Source: Trebouxia sp. TZW2008 (lineage: Eukaryota; Chlorophyta; Trebouxiophyceae; Trebouxiales; Trebouxiaceae). Taken from it: 64,000 nucleotides of DNA. The position numbers were made by a program, and so were the translations under genes. The DNA lies in contig BDIU01000311.1 in assembly GCA_002118135.1 (NCBI GenBank), forward strand, positions 79,253 to 143,252, given 5' to 3'. The notes beneath the pieces were generated by a model. The model searched no databases. It was not told the origin of the DNA and saw nothing but the letters and a program-made list of their open reading frames with translations. This document shows positions 23,001 to 33,144 of this stretch, piece by piece (positions within the stretch are counted from its first letter, which is position 1; each line of letters begins with the position of its first letter).

Positions 23001-25125
23001 AGCCGAGCTTTGCAAACGTATTTTGGCTGCTTCATCCGGGCAAATCAGTTTTCACACACAACCCTGTTCTGACATTCAAGCTAATATGTATTGCAGCATC
23101 TATCGCAGTAGCAATATCTGCTGTTGATCTAATCCCTCAGCGGGTTTACGCTGCAGGAGAGGCAAGTGGATGCAAGCAGATATGGACAACGGTGTGTTTG
23201 AGGTGGTGGCCACCACTGACTGGTGCCAGCTGGTCGGCAGGCATGTTGCTGCTGAGGCTGATCAGATAAGGTCTGCTCCTGACATCAAATATGTCTGCTT
23301 TGCAGCTTTGTGGGTGTGATGCCCTGGCAAGTGTCTCAATCTTTTTATGGCAGCTATGGTCGCCATGGTTGCTATGCTATTGCATTGAGGATGTTCAAAC
23401 CATTGGACCACTTCACTCACAGCACCAAGGTTGCTTGTGAATGTAGAACCTCTGCTGTGTTGCCTACACACGTCTTGTAGAACATCATCGCCAGCAATGT
23501 AGCGTTTGAAGATGAGGGTTGCTGTGCATGTGACGCCGCAAGACAGCTGCCCAAGCAGTAAAGCAACCATACCAGCAGGCGCAGCCAAACCTAAATACAC
23601 TGATTTATCTAGTGCATTTAGCGCACATGGAGGTCACGCTGAACATGCAAACCCTAGCCAAATTCAGACATAGCCCAACCCAGCCTCCAAGTGAAGCTCA
23701 GACTGGGTCCTTCTTGCAATACAGGCTCATGGAAGTCACACTGGACGTGCAGACCCTAGCCATGGATGGCGACACCCTATGCCTTGAGGGCGCAAAACCT
23801 GATGAGCGCGTGATCTCAGACAACGTGCTGCAAGATGTACAAAGAGCACAGCCCGCCACTGCACGTCAGGCTGCCAGCTTGCAAAGTAGCTTGCCTGTAT
23901 GTGAGGACACCATAGAGCGGCAAGAGGCAGAAGCAAAGGCTGCTCAATTGGTGTATAAGGACGCTGAGATCATGGTGGAGGTCATTGCTCAGGCGGACTT
24001 CAAGCCTGACACCCTCAACCTCACAGGTGCAGAGTGACTTGCAAAGGAAGCGCATCTTGCCATTTGGTGCTGGACTAGGATGACGCAGTCGGTACTGCAT
24101 TCTGACTGACTGCTTCATGATGTATGCATGTCAAAAGGCCTGTCAAAAGATTTCTGTCAGAAGTTTGGCAAAATCAGTTGTGCAATTTCAGCTTGCGTCC
24201 TATCAAATGACACAGGGCAGAGGCCATAACGCTGCTTATGTGGTGCAGCTGCCTGAGACCTCAGAGCAGTTCCTACACAAGAAGCATTCATCAAAGGTCA
24301 TGGCTTGCCCAGCTCCTTTGTTAGCATCCGCCACAGATGCATGCATAAAAACAATGCTCAAAGAATGATCAATGCTGGTGCAGGGGACCGCAAGAGCAAA
24401 AGAGCTAGGAAAGGGCGGGCTCCAATCAAGGTCAATGCAGATGACAGCATACATGCCCTCAAGCTGAAAGTGGTGCAGACCCTGAACGTACACCCTCAGA
24501 ATGCGCTGCTGCACCTGTTCAGGGCCGGGCGCTGGCAGCCTGTCACTGGCACTGACGCCACTCTTGCAGGTGACACTCTTCAGGCTGCAGAGTGTCTTTT
24601 GCCGATGGCTTGTTGTTTCTGACAGTCACTGTCTGTGACAGCCTTGCTTCCAATGCCCAGTCTGTGTGCTTTGAATCAACTTGCCGGCAGCCTGTCAATG
24701 GTGATGCCTGCATGCTTGTAGGTGCATGTTTTGATGAGTCCATCCCTTAATTTTCTTCAAGGCTTTTATCTGTGATGATAGGGCTCTCAGCGTCCACATC
24801 TGTGTGCAAAGCAAAATACTGAGCATCAACGTTTTGCTCAAGCACGCCTGACATGTATCGCATCTCAATTTACGCCCATGCCTGCTTTGCCGAATTGTAT
24901 TTTTCACATCAATCACTCTGCAAAAGCTTTTTGTGATGTGTTTTGTGCTGGTTTGCAGACCATTCCATTTTGCCAGATGAGGAGGTCATTGTTGTCAACA
25001 CACATGAACATGACGATGATGACCTTGGAAGCTTCTTTGGGGCAAGCAGCACTGCACGCACAGAGCCTGAACGTGGTTTTACTGGGACAGCACTTTCCGG
25101 TCATGTCAGTACAGTGGTGAACTGA
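14088..25125 (+). CDS. USP48: Ubiquitin carboxyl-terminal hydrolase USP48/UBP26
   Basis: Cysteine protease that removes ubiquitin; plant UBP26 acts on histone H2B. Exons: 14088-14381, 14511-14662, 14757-14850, 15032-15100, 15427-15489, 15720-15815, 16243-16395, 16685-16850, 17337-17473, 17836-17956, 18507-18666, 19146-19206, 19469-19569, 19844-19959, 20278-20548, 20783-21061, 21454-21521, 21947-22041, 22487-22770, 23157-23270, 23725-24026, 24384-24569, 24959-25125. Phases agree throughout; 1182 residues (family about 1030-1070). Cys box GLNNLGNTCYVNSALQCL has nucleophile C113; QQDSQEFWKL follows; His box SQGHYVAHVYDE has H361, then WWRFDD. A basic GKGRKRK stretch in exon 10 could be a nuclear signal. 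DUSP-like segments, a polyGln tract (exon 16), and a C-terminal ubiquitin-like domain ending PERGFTGTALSG match USP48. Intron 5 has a GC donor (15490). Exons 19-21 are the least certain. Confidence 0.95.
18345..18637 (+). repeat. Tandem duplication of USP48 exon 11; upstream copy has lost its acceptor
   Basis: About 125 bp starting at 18364 (cctagtcgcaatgggg) repeats 145 bp downstream at 18509 (cctagcagcaatgggg), including the parts coding SHTPPxP, SSSDIT and MLLYxR. The downstream copy has the functional acceptor atgctgcag at 18506 and fits the frame. The upstream copy has atgttgcac, an AC where AG is needed, and is therefore a ghost exon. Confidence 0.8.
20950..21020 (+). repeat. CAG repeat coding a polyglutamine tract in USP48 exon 16
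   Basis: An imperfect CAG/CAA run encodes QQLQQQQSQQQQQQHQ-type sequence inside the USP48 coding frame, between the WDYFKDSWQRA block and the next acidic segment. It is a likely site of length variation. It also contributes to the protein being longer than animal and plant USP48. Confidence 0.85.
23627..23762 (+). repeat. Duplicated start of USP48 exon 21
   Basis: The 34-bp segment at 23627-23660 (ATGGAGGTCACGCTGAACAT...) recurs at 23729-23762, at the beginning of exon 21, with about six substitutions. Both code MEVTLxxQTLA. Only the downstream copy follows an AG acceptor (23724) that keeps phase. The upstream copy sits in intron 20 with no matching acceptor. Confidence 0.75.
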
Positions 25126-26238
25126 TTCAGAGGTTTAAGCGGCTGACCTACTGGAACGACTCTGTAGCATCAACAGCAAATGTCTCCAAATTTTTGTCTA
25201 TGTCTTATGACAGAAATGTCATATGTCTCATGTCTTTTATGATGTCTCATGATAGAAGTCTTCAAGCAGGGACGCACTGCACAGTGCATATCAGCTAGCT
25301 TGACATGGCGAATGCATTGCAGTGAAATAATGAGTGCTAGTCGATGAACGGATGTACAGCAAATTTGCCTGAGTTACAATGAGTGCAGCACTAGAACATC
25401 AGGAAGCGATGGCATCTATCATTTGGACTTTTAGCTCCTGATTTTGAAAGCTCTATGCTCATGGCCTACTGATTGCTTGCAAGTAAATGATAGGGTTTCA
25501 GTGTCATGGCACAACAGCATGGCGCCTAAACCGATGACACTCCACATTGGTTGTGTGAAATCTGACTACAGCTTTCATGCTACAAGCTTGTACATAGCTA
25601 GACTTGGCAGCACGTCATGCACGAGTCATGAGATGGAAGTTGGGCTGTCAATTCCTGAGAAAAGGATAGCCTTAGATACACAAGGTAGCAGAAAAAGCCT
25701 GCACCTGAAACGTGACTGAGCAAGGATGCACTTGTCACACTTTGGGTTTCCAGAGCTTAGAGATTTCCTATGGGAATTACTTGCAGGCCTGCAAAGTTTG
25801 CAGATGCTTGGCATGCTTGTGCTTGTCGATGCTATGCTGAAGAGCAAAGGCCTGATGGGTGGTGTCAAGCTCGGGACGGTAGCCTGTCTGAGTTGGCGAG
25901 CGCATACAGTTTTTAGCAAGTGGCAATGTTTCTTTGCCTGCCAGCTAAGCAGAGCGAATCGCAAATGAGTCACACTTTGTAATATCAGGCAAGGTTAAGC
26001 ATAAAACGGAGCATTCCGGCTTTTCGCGACACAGAACATCAGACTTGTAGCTTGCGCCGAAGCAAGACTGCTCAGGTAAGCTGCTCTGCAAGTGCGGTCG
26101 TATCCCTGTCATTTACATACTCGGAAGTCACGCTGAATCTGCAATCCGGAGTGTTCTGACAAGGCCTGCACTTGAGCCTGACCGCGCCGTGCTCGAACGA
26201 CTCAACATGATGCGTTTACGCAAGCCTGCTGGTGTTGC
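25126..26238. other. Intergenic region between USP48 and cyanase
   Basis: About 1.1 kb. It should contain the USP48 3' UTR and the cyanase promoter. A TATGTCTCATGTCTTTTATGATGTCTCATG-like small direct repeat lies near 25200-25255. No conserved coding sequence or RNA gene was recognised. Confidence 0.5.
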
Positions 26239-29200
26239 ATGGCCCCCACGTCGCTGCTGCAGGACCTTTATACTTCCCTGTCAGTTCGCATGCCTGTTCA
26301 CGCCTGCATGCCATGCGAAACAAGCCCTCACATTGTTCTCTTCTCCGCGATGTGCAGAACTACCCGCAAAATGGCTTTGAGAGGAGCGCTGAAGTCTGGC
26401 AGCCAGGTGAGCATTGCGGCGCTGCTTGCCTGCTTGTCGACAGGTTTGTGTGTAACAGGATCCTTGGCTGCAACCGAGATTTGTTGTGCAGCTATGCCAC
26501 CAAAGCAGAGCACTGGCACCAAAGTGCATGCAGTCCTTCAGCAGCAGTGCAGCAGTGCTGGCTACATCACCTCCAGCTGGTGGACCACAGCCAGGTCCAA
26601 GTGGCATCTCTGAGTCTAGAGGTATACAGCCTTACGCCGTGCCACAGTCAGTTGCAACAAGCCTCCACCGACTGCACTGATGATCAAGCATGCTTTCAAT
26701 CCTGTCTGCAATGCTGGCTCTGAATGTGAGACTTGAGTCTGCAGCATTGTATGTGAAAAAGCCAAGCACGTCTGATGCATGTATAGCATAGCTATACATG
26801 CATCAGACTATACATGTGTCTGCGTCGTGCACCCCTCCAGATTGGCCAAGGAAAAACTCAACTAGAACTGTCATAAGTGACTGCCAACAATTACATGCTA
26901 CATCCTGCAGTGGTACTCAAAACAAGCTGACCTGGCGAGACAAGACTTGAACCACACACCCAGCACTTAAGCTGGAATGTGCAATCTATATCATCAGCAT
27001 GAGCCAGTGACTGGTTCATGACATGTCTAAGGCCACAGCAATAGCATGAAGCAACACCTTTGGTTTCTGTATGTAGGCAAGTATGACTTGGTTTCTCAGC
27101 TGTTGGCTGCTAAGGCAGCTTCTTGCAAGTCCTTCACACAGATCTCAAAGGAGGTTGGCCTTACCAATGCCTACACCGCCCAGCTCTTCCACAACCAGGT
27201 AAGCTGTCACATGGACACTGATTAGATACCGTTTGTTCGGCCAATATTTGCTATTGAAGTATTTGGGACCAATACTGTATAAGCCTGTACTGTGCTTGAT
27301 CCTTACTCTGCTGGCCCTGCGTTTGCATGCAAACTCATTACGGCTTGGATTACCGGCATGCAGTTGCCGCTTGGCTTTGCCAAAAATGCAAAAACTTTAC
27401 CCAGGGAGCCATGTCATTCTGTGCTTGTGGTCTTCATCTAGCAGGAGTCCAAGGCAGAATGCCATGTCAATCACTTCCAAGCAAAAGTAACTTCTGATGT
27501 TACCAGTAGCTTGACAAAGTATGTTGAGACACTGGCAGAAGGCATGGTAAACACAGCTTGGCCGGTGTGGTACAGGCTCAGCTGAAGGCAGGCCGGGAGG
27601 AAGCCATCCGCAAGGCTTGCCCTGCTTTGACTGATGAGCTGATCAACGTGATGAAGGCTTCCCCCATGCGCGGCTATGACCCTGCCATCCTCAAAGAGCC
27701 CCACATCTATAGGCAGGGCCCATTTGCACAGCCTTGTGAATCAAAGCAAAATTCCCTTTTCTCTGTGAAAATTTCTTCCGGTCCTATGCAAGGTGTCTAT
27801 CCTCGCTCAGCAAGAAGCCAATTGAGACACCAAATAAATCTGGCATGACTTCATGTACATTGGGTTTCAGATAAATGAAGCTGACAAGTCAACAAGCATC
27901 TCAGCTTGACACATCTGCCTTTTGAAGCTGCAGTTGCACTCGACAGATATGTTGGGGGCCAAAGACTGATATGTCCAAATCAGCAATTGGTTGCCTGCCC
28001 CTGCCTGCAACCCCCGCCCTCCACCTTCCATGCTGCCCTCCTCTGCTTTAGCTGTCACGGTCGCTTGCATGACTTGTCAGACAGCATCTAGGCATGTCAA
28101 AGCAGCGGGTAGCTTAATTTTTACTTATCATGACTTGCTGCTTTGACATGCCTATTCTGTGCACCAACGCAAGTCTCAGCAAGTTGCTAAGCATGCAAGG
28201 CGCTGCAGCATTGATGCTTGCAGCTGTATGCTACCGAGCTATCACGTACACAGCCACCTTTCAATGACATGCTGCCTGGCCTGTGACCCATTCCCAGGCA
28301 TCTATGTGGCTGGTCACCTCTAAGCAAGTCTACATTCAAGACAATGTAAAAGCAAAGGAACTTTTGCAAGTGTGGCCCCTCATGCGCATTTCTTTCCTGG
28401 GCCGTGAGGCTGCAGCTGGAAAAGAATCAATCATGTCTATGCTGTGGAGAATCATGAACCAAACGTATCACAAGTTTGAACTAGCTTTTGCAGCTGCATA
28501 TAGCCAAAAGGTGCAAATGTAGACATCATACAGCACCAAGCTGGGAGGCTTTGTGCTGCTCTAGTGCTGATATGGAGTCCTGGACTTCAAGAGCGTGTGC
28601 TCTCTTGAGGTTTGGTGATCTGTAAAAGCGCTGGAGCGCCACGAAGTCTTCTAATTTAATGTCATGAGTTGTCCGCCTTGCAGCTCTTGACTGTTGCAGC
28701 TCTTCAATCTTCCACACAGGCAGACCAGACCACGCCAGACCTGTGACACAAACTGGCTAGAATCTGGTGCTAATGCTGTTGAATTTACAGCTTGTACACA
28801 GGGGTGAGCACACGGGTAACACAGGTTGTCTTTGCATTTCTGTTTTGCCCTAGTGGGCATTACAGCATATGGAAAATGACTCCCTTTGCATTGATCATCA
28901 GCTTGCCTTGTCATGTTTGGCAAGCATTTGTTGACAATTGGCATGCTTCTGTGATGCTGAGTCATTCGAGGATCATTTGCTGATGATGCTTTGAAGCTGC
29001 ATGGCAGTGTTACAGTAGCCCTCTGCGACACCAGTACGTTTGTGTTTGAGATGGCACTCTGAAAACATGGGTTCAATGCGCAAATGTTTGTCATGGAGAT
29101 CAAGCCGTGTTGTGTGCTGCATCAGAGTCTTGGCGCCGGCACATGTTTGACCTGACAGCCATTATGAGACAGCATCTCTGAGTCATCATCTCATTCTGAA

Positions 29201-30112
29201 ATGGGAGGGCACAGAGACTCAGTGACTGTTGCCTCAAAACGTGAAATGTTCCTGACCTGAGAGCATGCTGCTGTGCCACCATGCCTTTGTTCAAGGCTGA
29301 CAACATCATTGCTTGTTGAGCTGCTTTTTGTGTGCAGAATGACTGAAGCTGTGACTCACTATGGTGAGAGCATCAAAGCCATCATGAATGAGGAGCTGGG
29401 TGACGGCATCATGAGCGCCATTGATATGTATGCCACGGTGCGTCGCCAGCCTCACCTGACTCGTGTCAAAGCATGATTACGGTCAATGCTGCTCCCGCTG
29501 CAACATGATGTGCCACTCATGTAGATGTCCATGACAGCCTGAAAGCCATTCACAATGCACATGTCAGGCTCTGCGCTGCGTGAACAAGGGCATATCATGT
29601 TTTGTCTATACAATGGAAACTGACAGCATGACCACACCTGCCCCTGTCATTTTTGCGATACCTGACTGGGACGCTGAGCGCGTGTTGTGTGCAGGTTGAT
29701 GTAATAAAGGGCAAAACTGGGGAGAACAGGCTGGTCATCACTCTCAATGGCAAGGTAAGCATTGTGCTATTGTACTCTGCAGAACTTGTGCAGTCAGAAG
29801 CTGCTTGCATTCTGGTCAGCTTGCTCATCCCAAGCTGTCTGAAATGCAAACTTTACCATTTGCATAGTACGCATGCTTCATGAGCATCACCTTCGCCAGA
29901 TTTCTCAGGATGCTAATGATATGTTGCAGCTTGTGGCATAAGTCAGGACGACAGTGAGAATTGAATCATTGAGTTGTTGACGTTGATGTGATTCACATGA
30001 CTGTGCTCTGCGTCAGAGATCAACTTCTTCAACATTGCTTGTGTGGTTGCTGCAGTTTTTGCCCCATGTGGAGCAAGTTTCTGAGGACAACACCGCCAAG
30101 TCACCCAAATGA
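26239..30112 (+). CDS. CYN: Cyanate hydratase (cyanase), predicted organelle-targeted
   Basis: Cyanase converts cyanate and bicarbonate to ammonia and CO2, detoxifying cyanate and supplying nitrogen. Exons: 26239-26406, 26492-26621, 27077-27198, 27576-27712, 29338-29437, 29695-29754, 30056-30112; phases agree, 257 residues. The core (about 101-257) matches the family: an N-terminal helix-turn-helix-like segment, then [19 protein letters not shown]...[17 protein letters not shown] and FLPH. Catalytic residues known from E. coli (Arg, Glu, Ser) correspond to R186, E189 and S212, with the same spacing. About 100 extra N-terminal residues, rich in Ser/Ala/Arg and poor in acids, look like a transit peptide; bacterial cyanases lack them. 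Intron 4 uses a GC donor (27713). The first two exons are the least certain because no homology supports them. Confidence 0.93.
26771..26807. repeat. Perfect 17-bp inverted repeat with 3-nt loop in cyanase intron 2
   Basis: TCTGATGCATGTATAGC (26771-26787) and its exact reverse complement (26791-26807) flank the loop ATA. In RNA this forms a stable hairpin; in DNA, a cruciform. No recognisable element lies inside. Confidence 0.9.
28089..28154. repeat. Perfect 18-bp inverted repeat in cyanase intron 4
   Basis: TAGGCATGTCAAAGCAGC (28089-28106) is exactly reverse-complemented at 28137-28154, with a 30-nt AT-rich loop. It may be a very short MITE-like remnant or an intronic hairpin. No flanking target duplication was evident. 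Confidence 0.85.
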
Positions 30113-30776
30113 GGATCTGGCAAAGCTCTGTTCCTGTCTTGCTCCCATTACGAGACATTGAACTGGTGCCCTGTAGCTGTGTTGCATCTTGGAATGCTGG
30201 ACCCTTTGCAGATGCCTGCTTTTTGAATTCTTTGCACGATTTTATTGAGCATGGCAATTATGCTGATTACTTCTATTGATCAAGATAGCGTCATGATGTC
30301 AGCACAACTCAGTACGATGATTGCCGTACCCAAGAACAAGGCTGCTTTGCAAATCAGCAAGAATTTATAAAGTGATGCGCAGTGAGCCTGTCACCAACGC
30401 TCAGTAAATGCTCAGTCAATCTGGACTTCTATATTCACGCTTTCAAATCTGCCATGCCACCCCATGTGTGCACCGGCATTCAGACATATCCGACCGAACC
30501 GACTTTTGCTGCTTGCTTGTGCCGCATTCTGCTCATCAGCTAATTTAGAGATGCATATATTGCAAATTGCTGCAAATATTTGGAACTCGCCAATTGCATC
30601 AGCAATTTCCAAATAACACTAGTATCATGTGTCTGACATCCTGCATTGCAAAAGAATATACGCAGCTTGTTCAATGTGCATCATTGCGGCTTCTGTCCTT
30701 GACAGAATGATGTTGCGATCCAAGCGGGTGGATTGTGCTTGGCGGCAACACATTAGGTCAGCAAACCACACAAGAG
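30113..30776. other. Convergent 3' region between cyanase and GNAT gene
   Basis: About 660 bp between two convergent stop codons. It presumably holds 3' UTRs. Nothing else recognisable was seen. Confidence 0.55.
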
Positions 30777-32183
30777 TCAAACTGCTTGTGAATAGGCGAG
30801 TCCGTTAGTTTGTTCAGGAATAGCCTCAGGCTTATACTGCAGAGCTGCGCTGGCATGAGCTGCTTTGTATGGTTGTGCAGGAAAGTACACCCGCTGATAA
30901 AGGTGCTGATGCTTCACAACTAATGACCGCCATTCTTTGGCTGGTGGCACAAGCTTGTGCATCTGAACAGTGTTGTCCATGTGGACCAAGTCCCCATGCT
31001 GTACCCCAAAACGTTCCAAGTCCTCTTGTGTTGTGTAGACAAAGCCCAAACGACGCCAGGTAGTCTTCACAATGGGGTCATCTGTGCTACACAAGAGCAG
31101 GCGAGGTATTTTGAGGGCCCTTGCAACCTGCATCACAGCAATCAGATGAGCATGCAAGCATTCATTCAGGTGCCAGCGTCTACCAAATTTGAAAGGGTGA
31201 GAATTCACCAGAGCCTTGACTCACTAGCTGTTATACAAATCCTGGCTTGAGGGAGTCTGTGTGCTATCCAATTTGCTTCCAAGCCAGTCATATGGACAAC
31301 ATGCTTGAATACAGGATGCAAAGGCACAAGAAGCATTTTGGCCCAATGTCTGACCTCCTCAATGGCTTCCACAAGTGCCCGCCCATAACCTCTTTTACGT
31401 TTTGTCTCATGTGTGGCAAAGAATGGCACCTGAACACAGATAGCGGTTTGCAAGGTTGCAGAAACCATGCATAGTGCAGGTTTGAAGTGAAACTGAAGCC
31501 AGTCATAATTGAACTCAACAACATGCTGTCACCTCCAAGTAGCCAAGGCTGATTCTGATGGTCGCAGCGCAAACAGGCTTGCCGTCACTGAGCAGGAATG
31601 GCCAGGGGTTGTGGGGAGCGCCTAGTCTGGGAGCTTTCTTTGGGTACTCCTTTTCAAAGAGTCCTGGAGCTGGCCAATGCGGTCTGAAGCGCGGCACCAG
31701 AACAATGGTCCTAAAGCCGCTGAAGTCCTGCCATGCAAGCAAAGTTGTTGTCAAACTGTTTGTGCACCAGACCAGACCAGAACAGACCAGTACAGACCAG
31801 GCCAGACTTAGCAAGCAAAGTATATGTTGTTGTCATACCAGCTCGTCTAAAGCCTTTGAGCCTTGAGCAGTGACTGTCCAGTCCAAGTACTCATGTATGG
31901 TTGCTGCACGAGGCAGCTGCGCATTTTTGGTACCAGGCCTAGGGGGTCTGGCTTGCCCTGTCTCAAAGCTCTTGAAAAGGTAGGGCACGTCTGCCCTTGC
32001 TTGTTTTGACCCGTCTGCTTTGTTGGGCTGGGCGTAGTCTCTGAGCTCGTAGTATATGTTGGGTCGACCCACAAGTTCCACGGGCTGGTCACAGGGCAAC
32101 ACGGCTATTGAGTCTCGGGCTGCTTGTAGTTTTGCACGTCGTTGCTGCTTGAGGCCAAGGCTGTCAGTCTCACAGACACTCAT
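30777..32183 (-). CDS. GNAT-family N-acetyltransferase domain protein
   Basis: Predicted acetyl-CoA-dependent acyltransferase; substrate unknown. Exons (minus): 32183-31839, 31727-31533, 31429-31355, 31127-30777; all phase 0, 321 residues. The GNAT core lies in exons 2-4: a strand segment PVCAATIRISLGYLEVPFFAT, then the acetyl-CoA-binding motif KRKRGYGRALVEAI (about 190-203, R/Q-x-x-G-x-G/A type), IPRLLLCSTDD and the terminal WRRLGFVYTT. This order resembles the acetyltransferase domains of plant PHD/GNAT nuclear proteins, but no PHD finger is visible. The first 115 residues (ELVGRPNIYYELRDY...) match nothing I know. The C-terminal 70 residues are poorly conserved-looking. A CCAGA-type microsatellite lies in intron 1. 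Tail-to-tail with cyanase. Confidence 0.85.
31764..31806. repeat. (ACCAGA)n-type microsatellite in GNAT gene intron 1
   Basis: About seven imperfect units of accag/accaga/acag in a row, all within the intron between exons 32183-31839 and 31727-31533. Simple repeat with no evident function. Confidence 0.8.
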
Positions 32184-33144
32184 AGACTATCCTGAACGGA
32201 CCCGGCTCCCTGCTGAGCATGCTGCTGGTTTCAGCAAGTGCGGACAATGCCAGAGCGTGGGCTCAAAGGAGGGTGTGCGCTTTTGGTGGAGTGATCTCTG
32301 TTCGCTAGCCTGTGGGTTCGCCACAGGAGCTTTTGAGCTGCGCACAGCTGGTTGCCAAGACGCGACAGCTGAAATGCGCAGTCTGTTCAGTCACTGGGCG
32401 TCGTCCAATGTTCGGCGCTGTACGATATCGCTCATCAGCGCCCTGCTCGTCCATCATGGAACCATGGGAGGTGCAAGTTGTGCTCTGAAACCATTTGCTG
32501 TCAAGCACAGCATGATGGCAAAGCAAGCTCTGCTCATGCCACACAGGGGCTTGCATGCAGCTTCAGCTACACGATGAAGCCTTGAGCTCTTCATGCAGCC
32601 ACAGCGCTCTCCCAGTAGATTGACAGTTATACAGGCAGAGATTTCAACAACGACACACAGGCCTGCCAAATCATAAAAAGAAATAATATTTGACTTTGAA
32701 GAAGTCGATGCCGAAAAGTGCAGCAGTATATGCAACTCAACGTCAACACAAAGTCCATCTGCAATCACTGCACCAGTGAAAGCATGATCACAAATTCCAC
32801 GTTGGCTAATTGAACAAAAAAGGGGAAAATGCACACAAAAAGTTGCTGGCTACTTGGTGCAAACGTGAAAATCTGTCTGAAAATACTTGATCGTCTCAGC
32901 AATGTGGACTTGTGCGTTCAAACTCCCTGCAATCATGCTTATCTGATAAAAGCTGCAAACCAAACATACCATAATACCAATAGCTGAAATCTTTTTGCCA
33001 TCATTCCCCTGTGACATACTGGTGCACTTAAGAAATAGCAATGCAGCGGTATGCACCACAAACTTGCATGCGCAATAGCTCTTGAACAGAAGCAGATCAA
33101 TTCAGGAACATTTGACGATTGGTAAAGCCAGAGAACAAAGTGCA
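32184..33144. other. Intergenic region between GNAT gene start and ankyrin-PH gene end
   Basis: About 960 bp. Contains the GNAT upstream region and the 3' UTR of the ankyrin-PH gene. An open frame of about 170 codons runs across 32056-32577 on the plus strand but shows no family similarity, so I do not call it a gene. Confidence 0.5.

Noticed and set aside
26925..27010. tRNA-like gene on the minus strand (GGTTCAAGTCT B-box-like sequence)
   Set aside because: The flanking bases do not pair into a T-stem and no acceptor or anticodon stem can be formed.
28651..29103. 150-codon open frame on the minus strand inside cyanase intron 4
   Set aside because: No recognisable domain, Cys-rich random-looking composition, and no splice or neighbour support.
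32056..32577. 173-codon open frame on the plus strand overlapping GNAT exon 1
   Set aside because: Partly the antisense shadow of the GNAT first exon; the remainder resembles no known protein.
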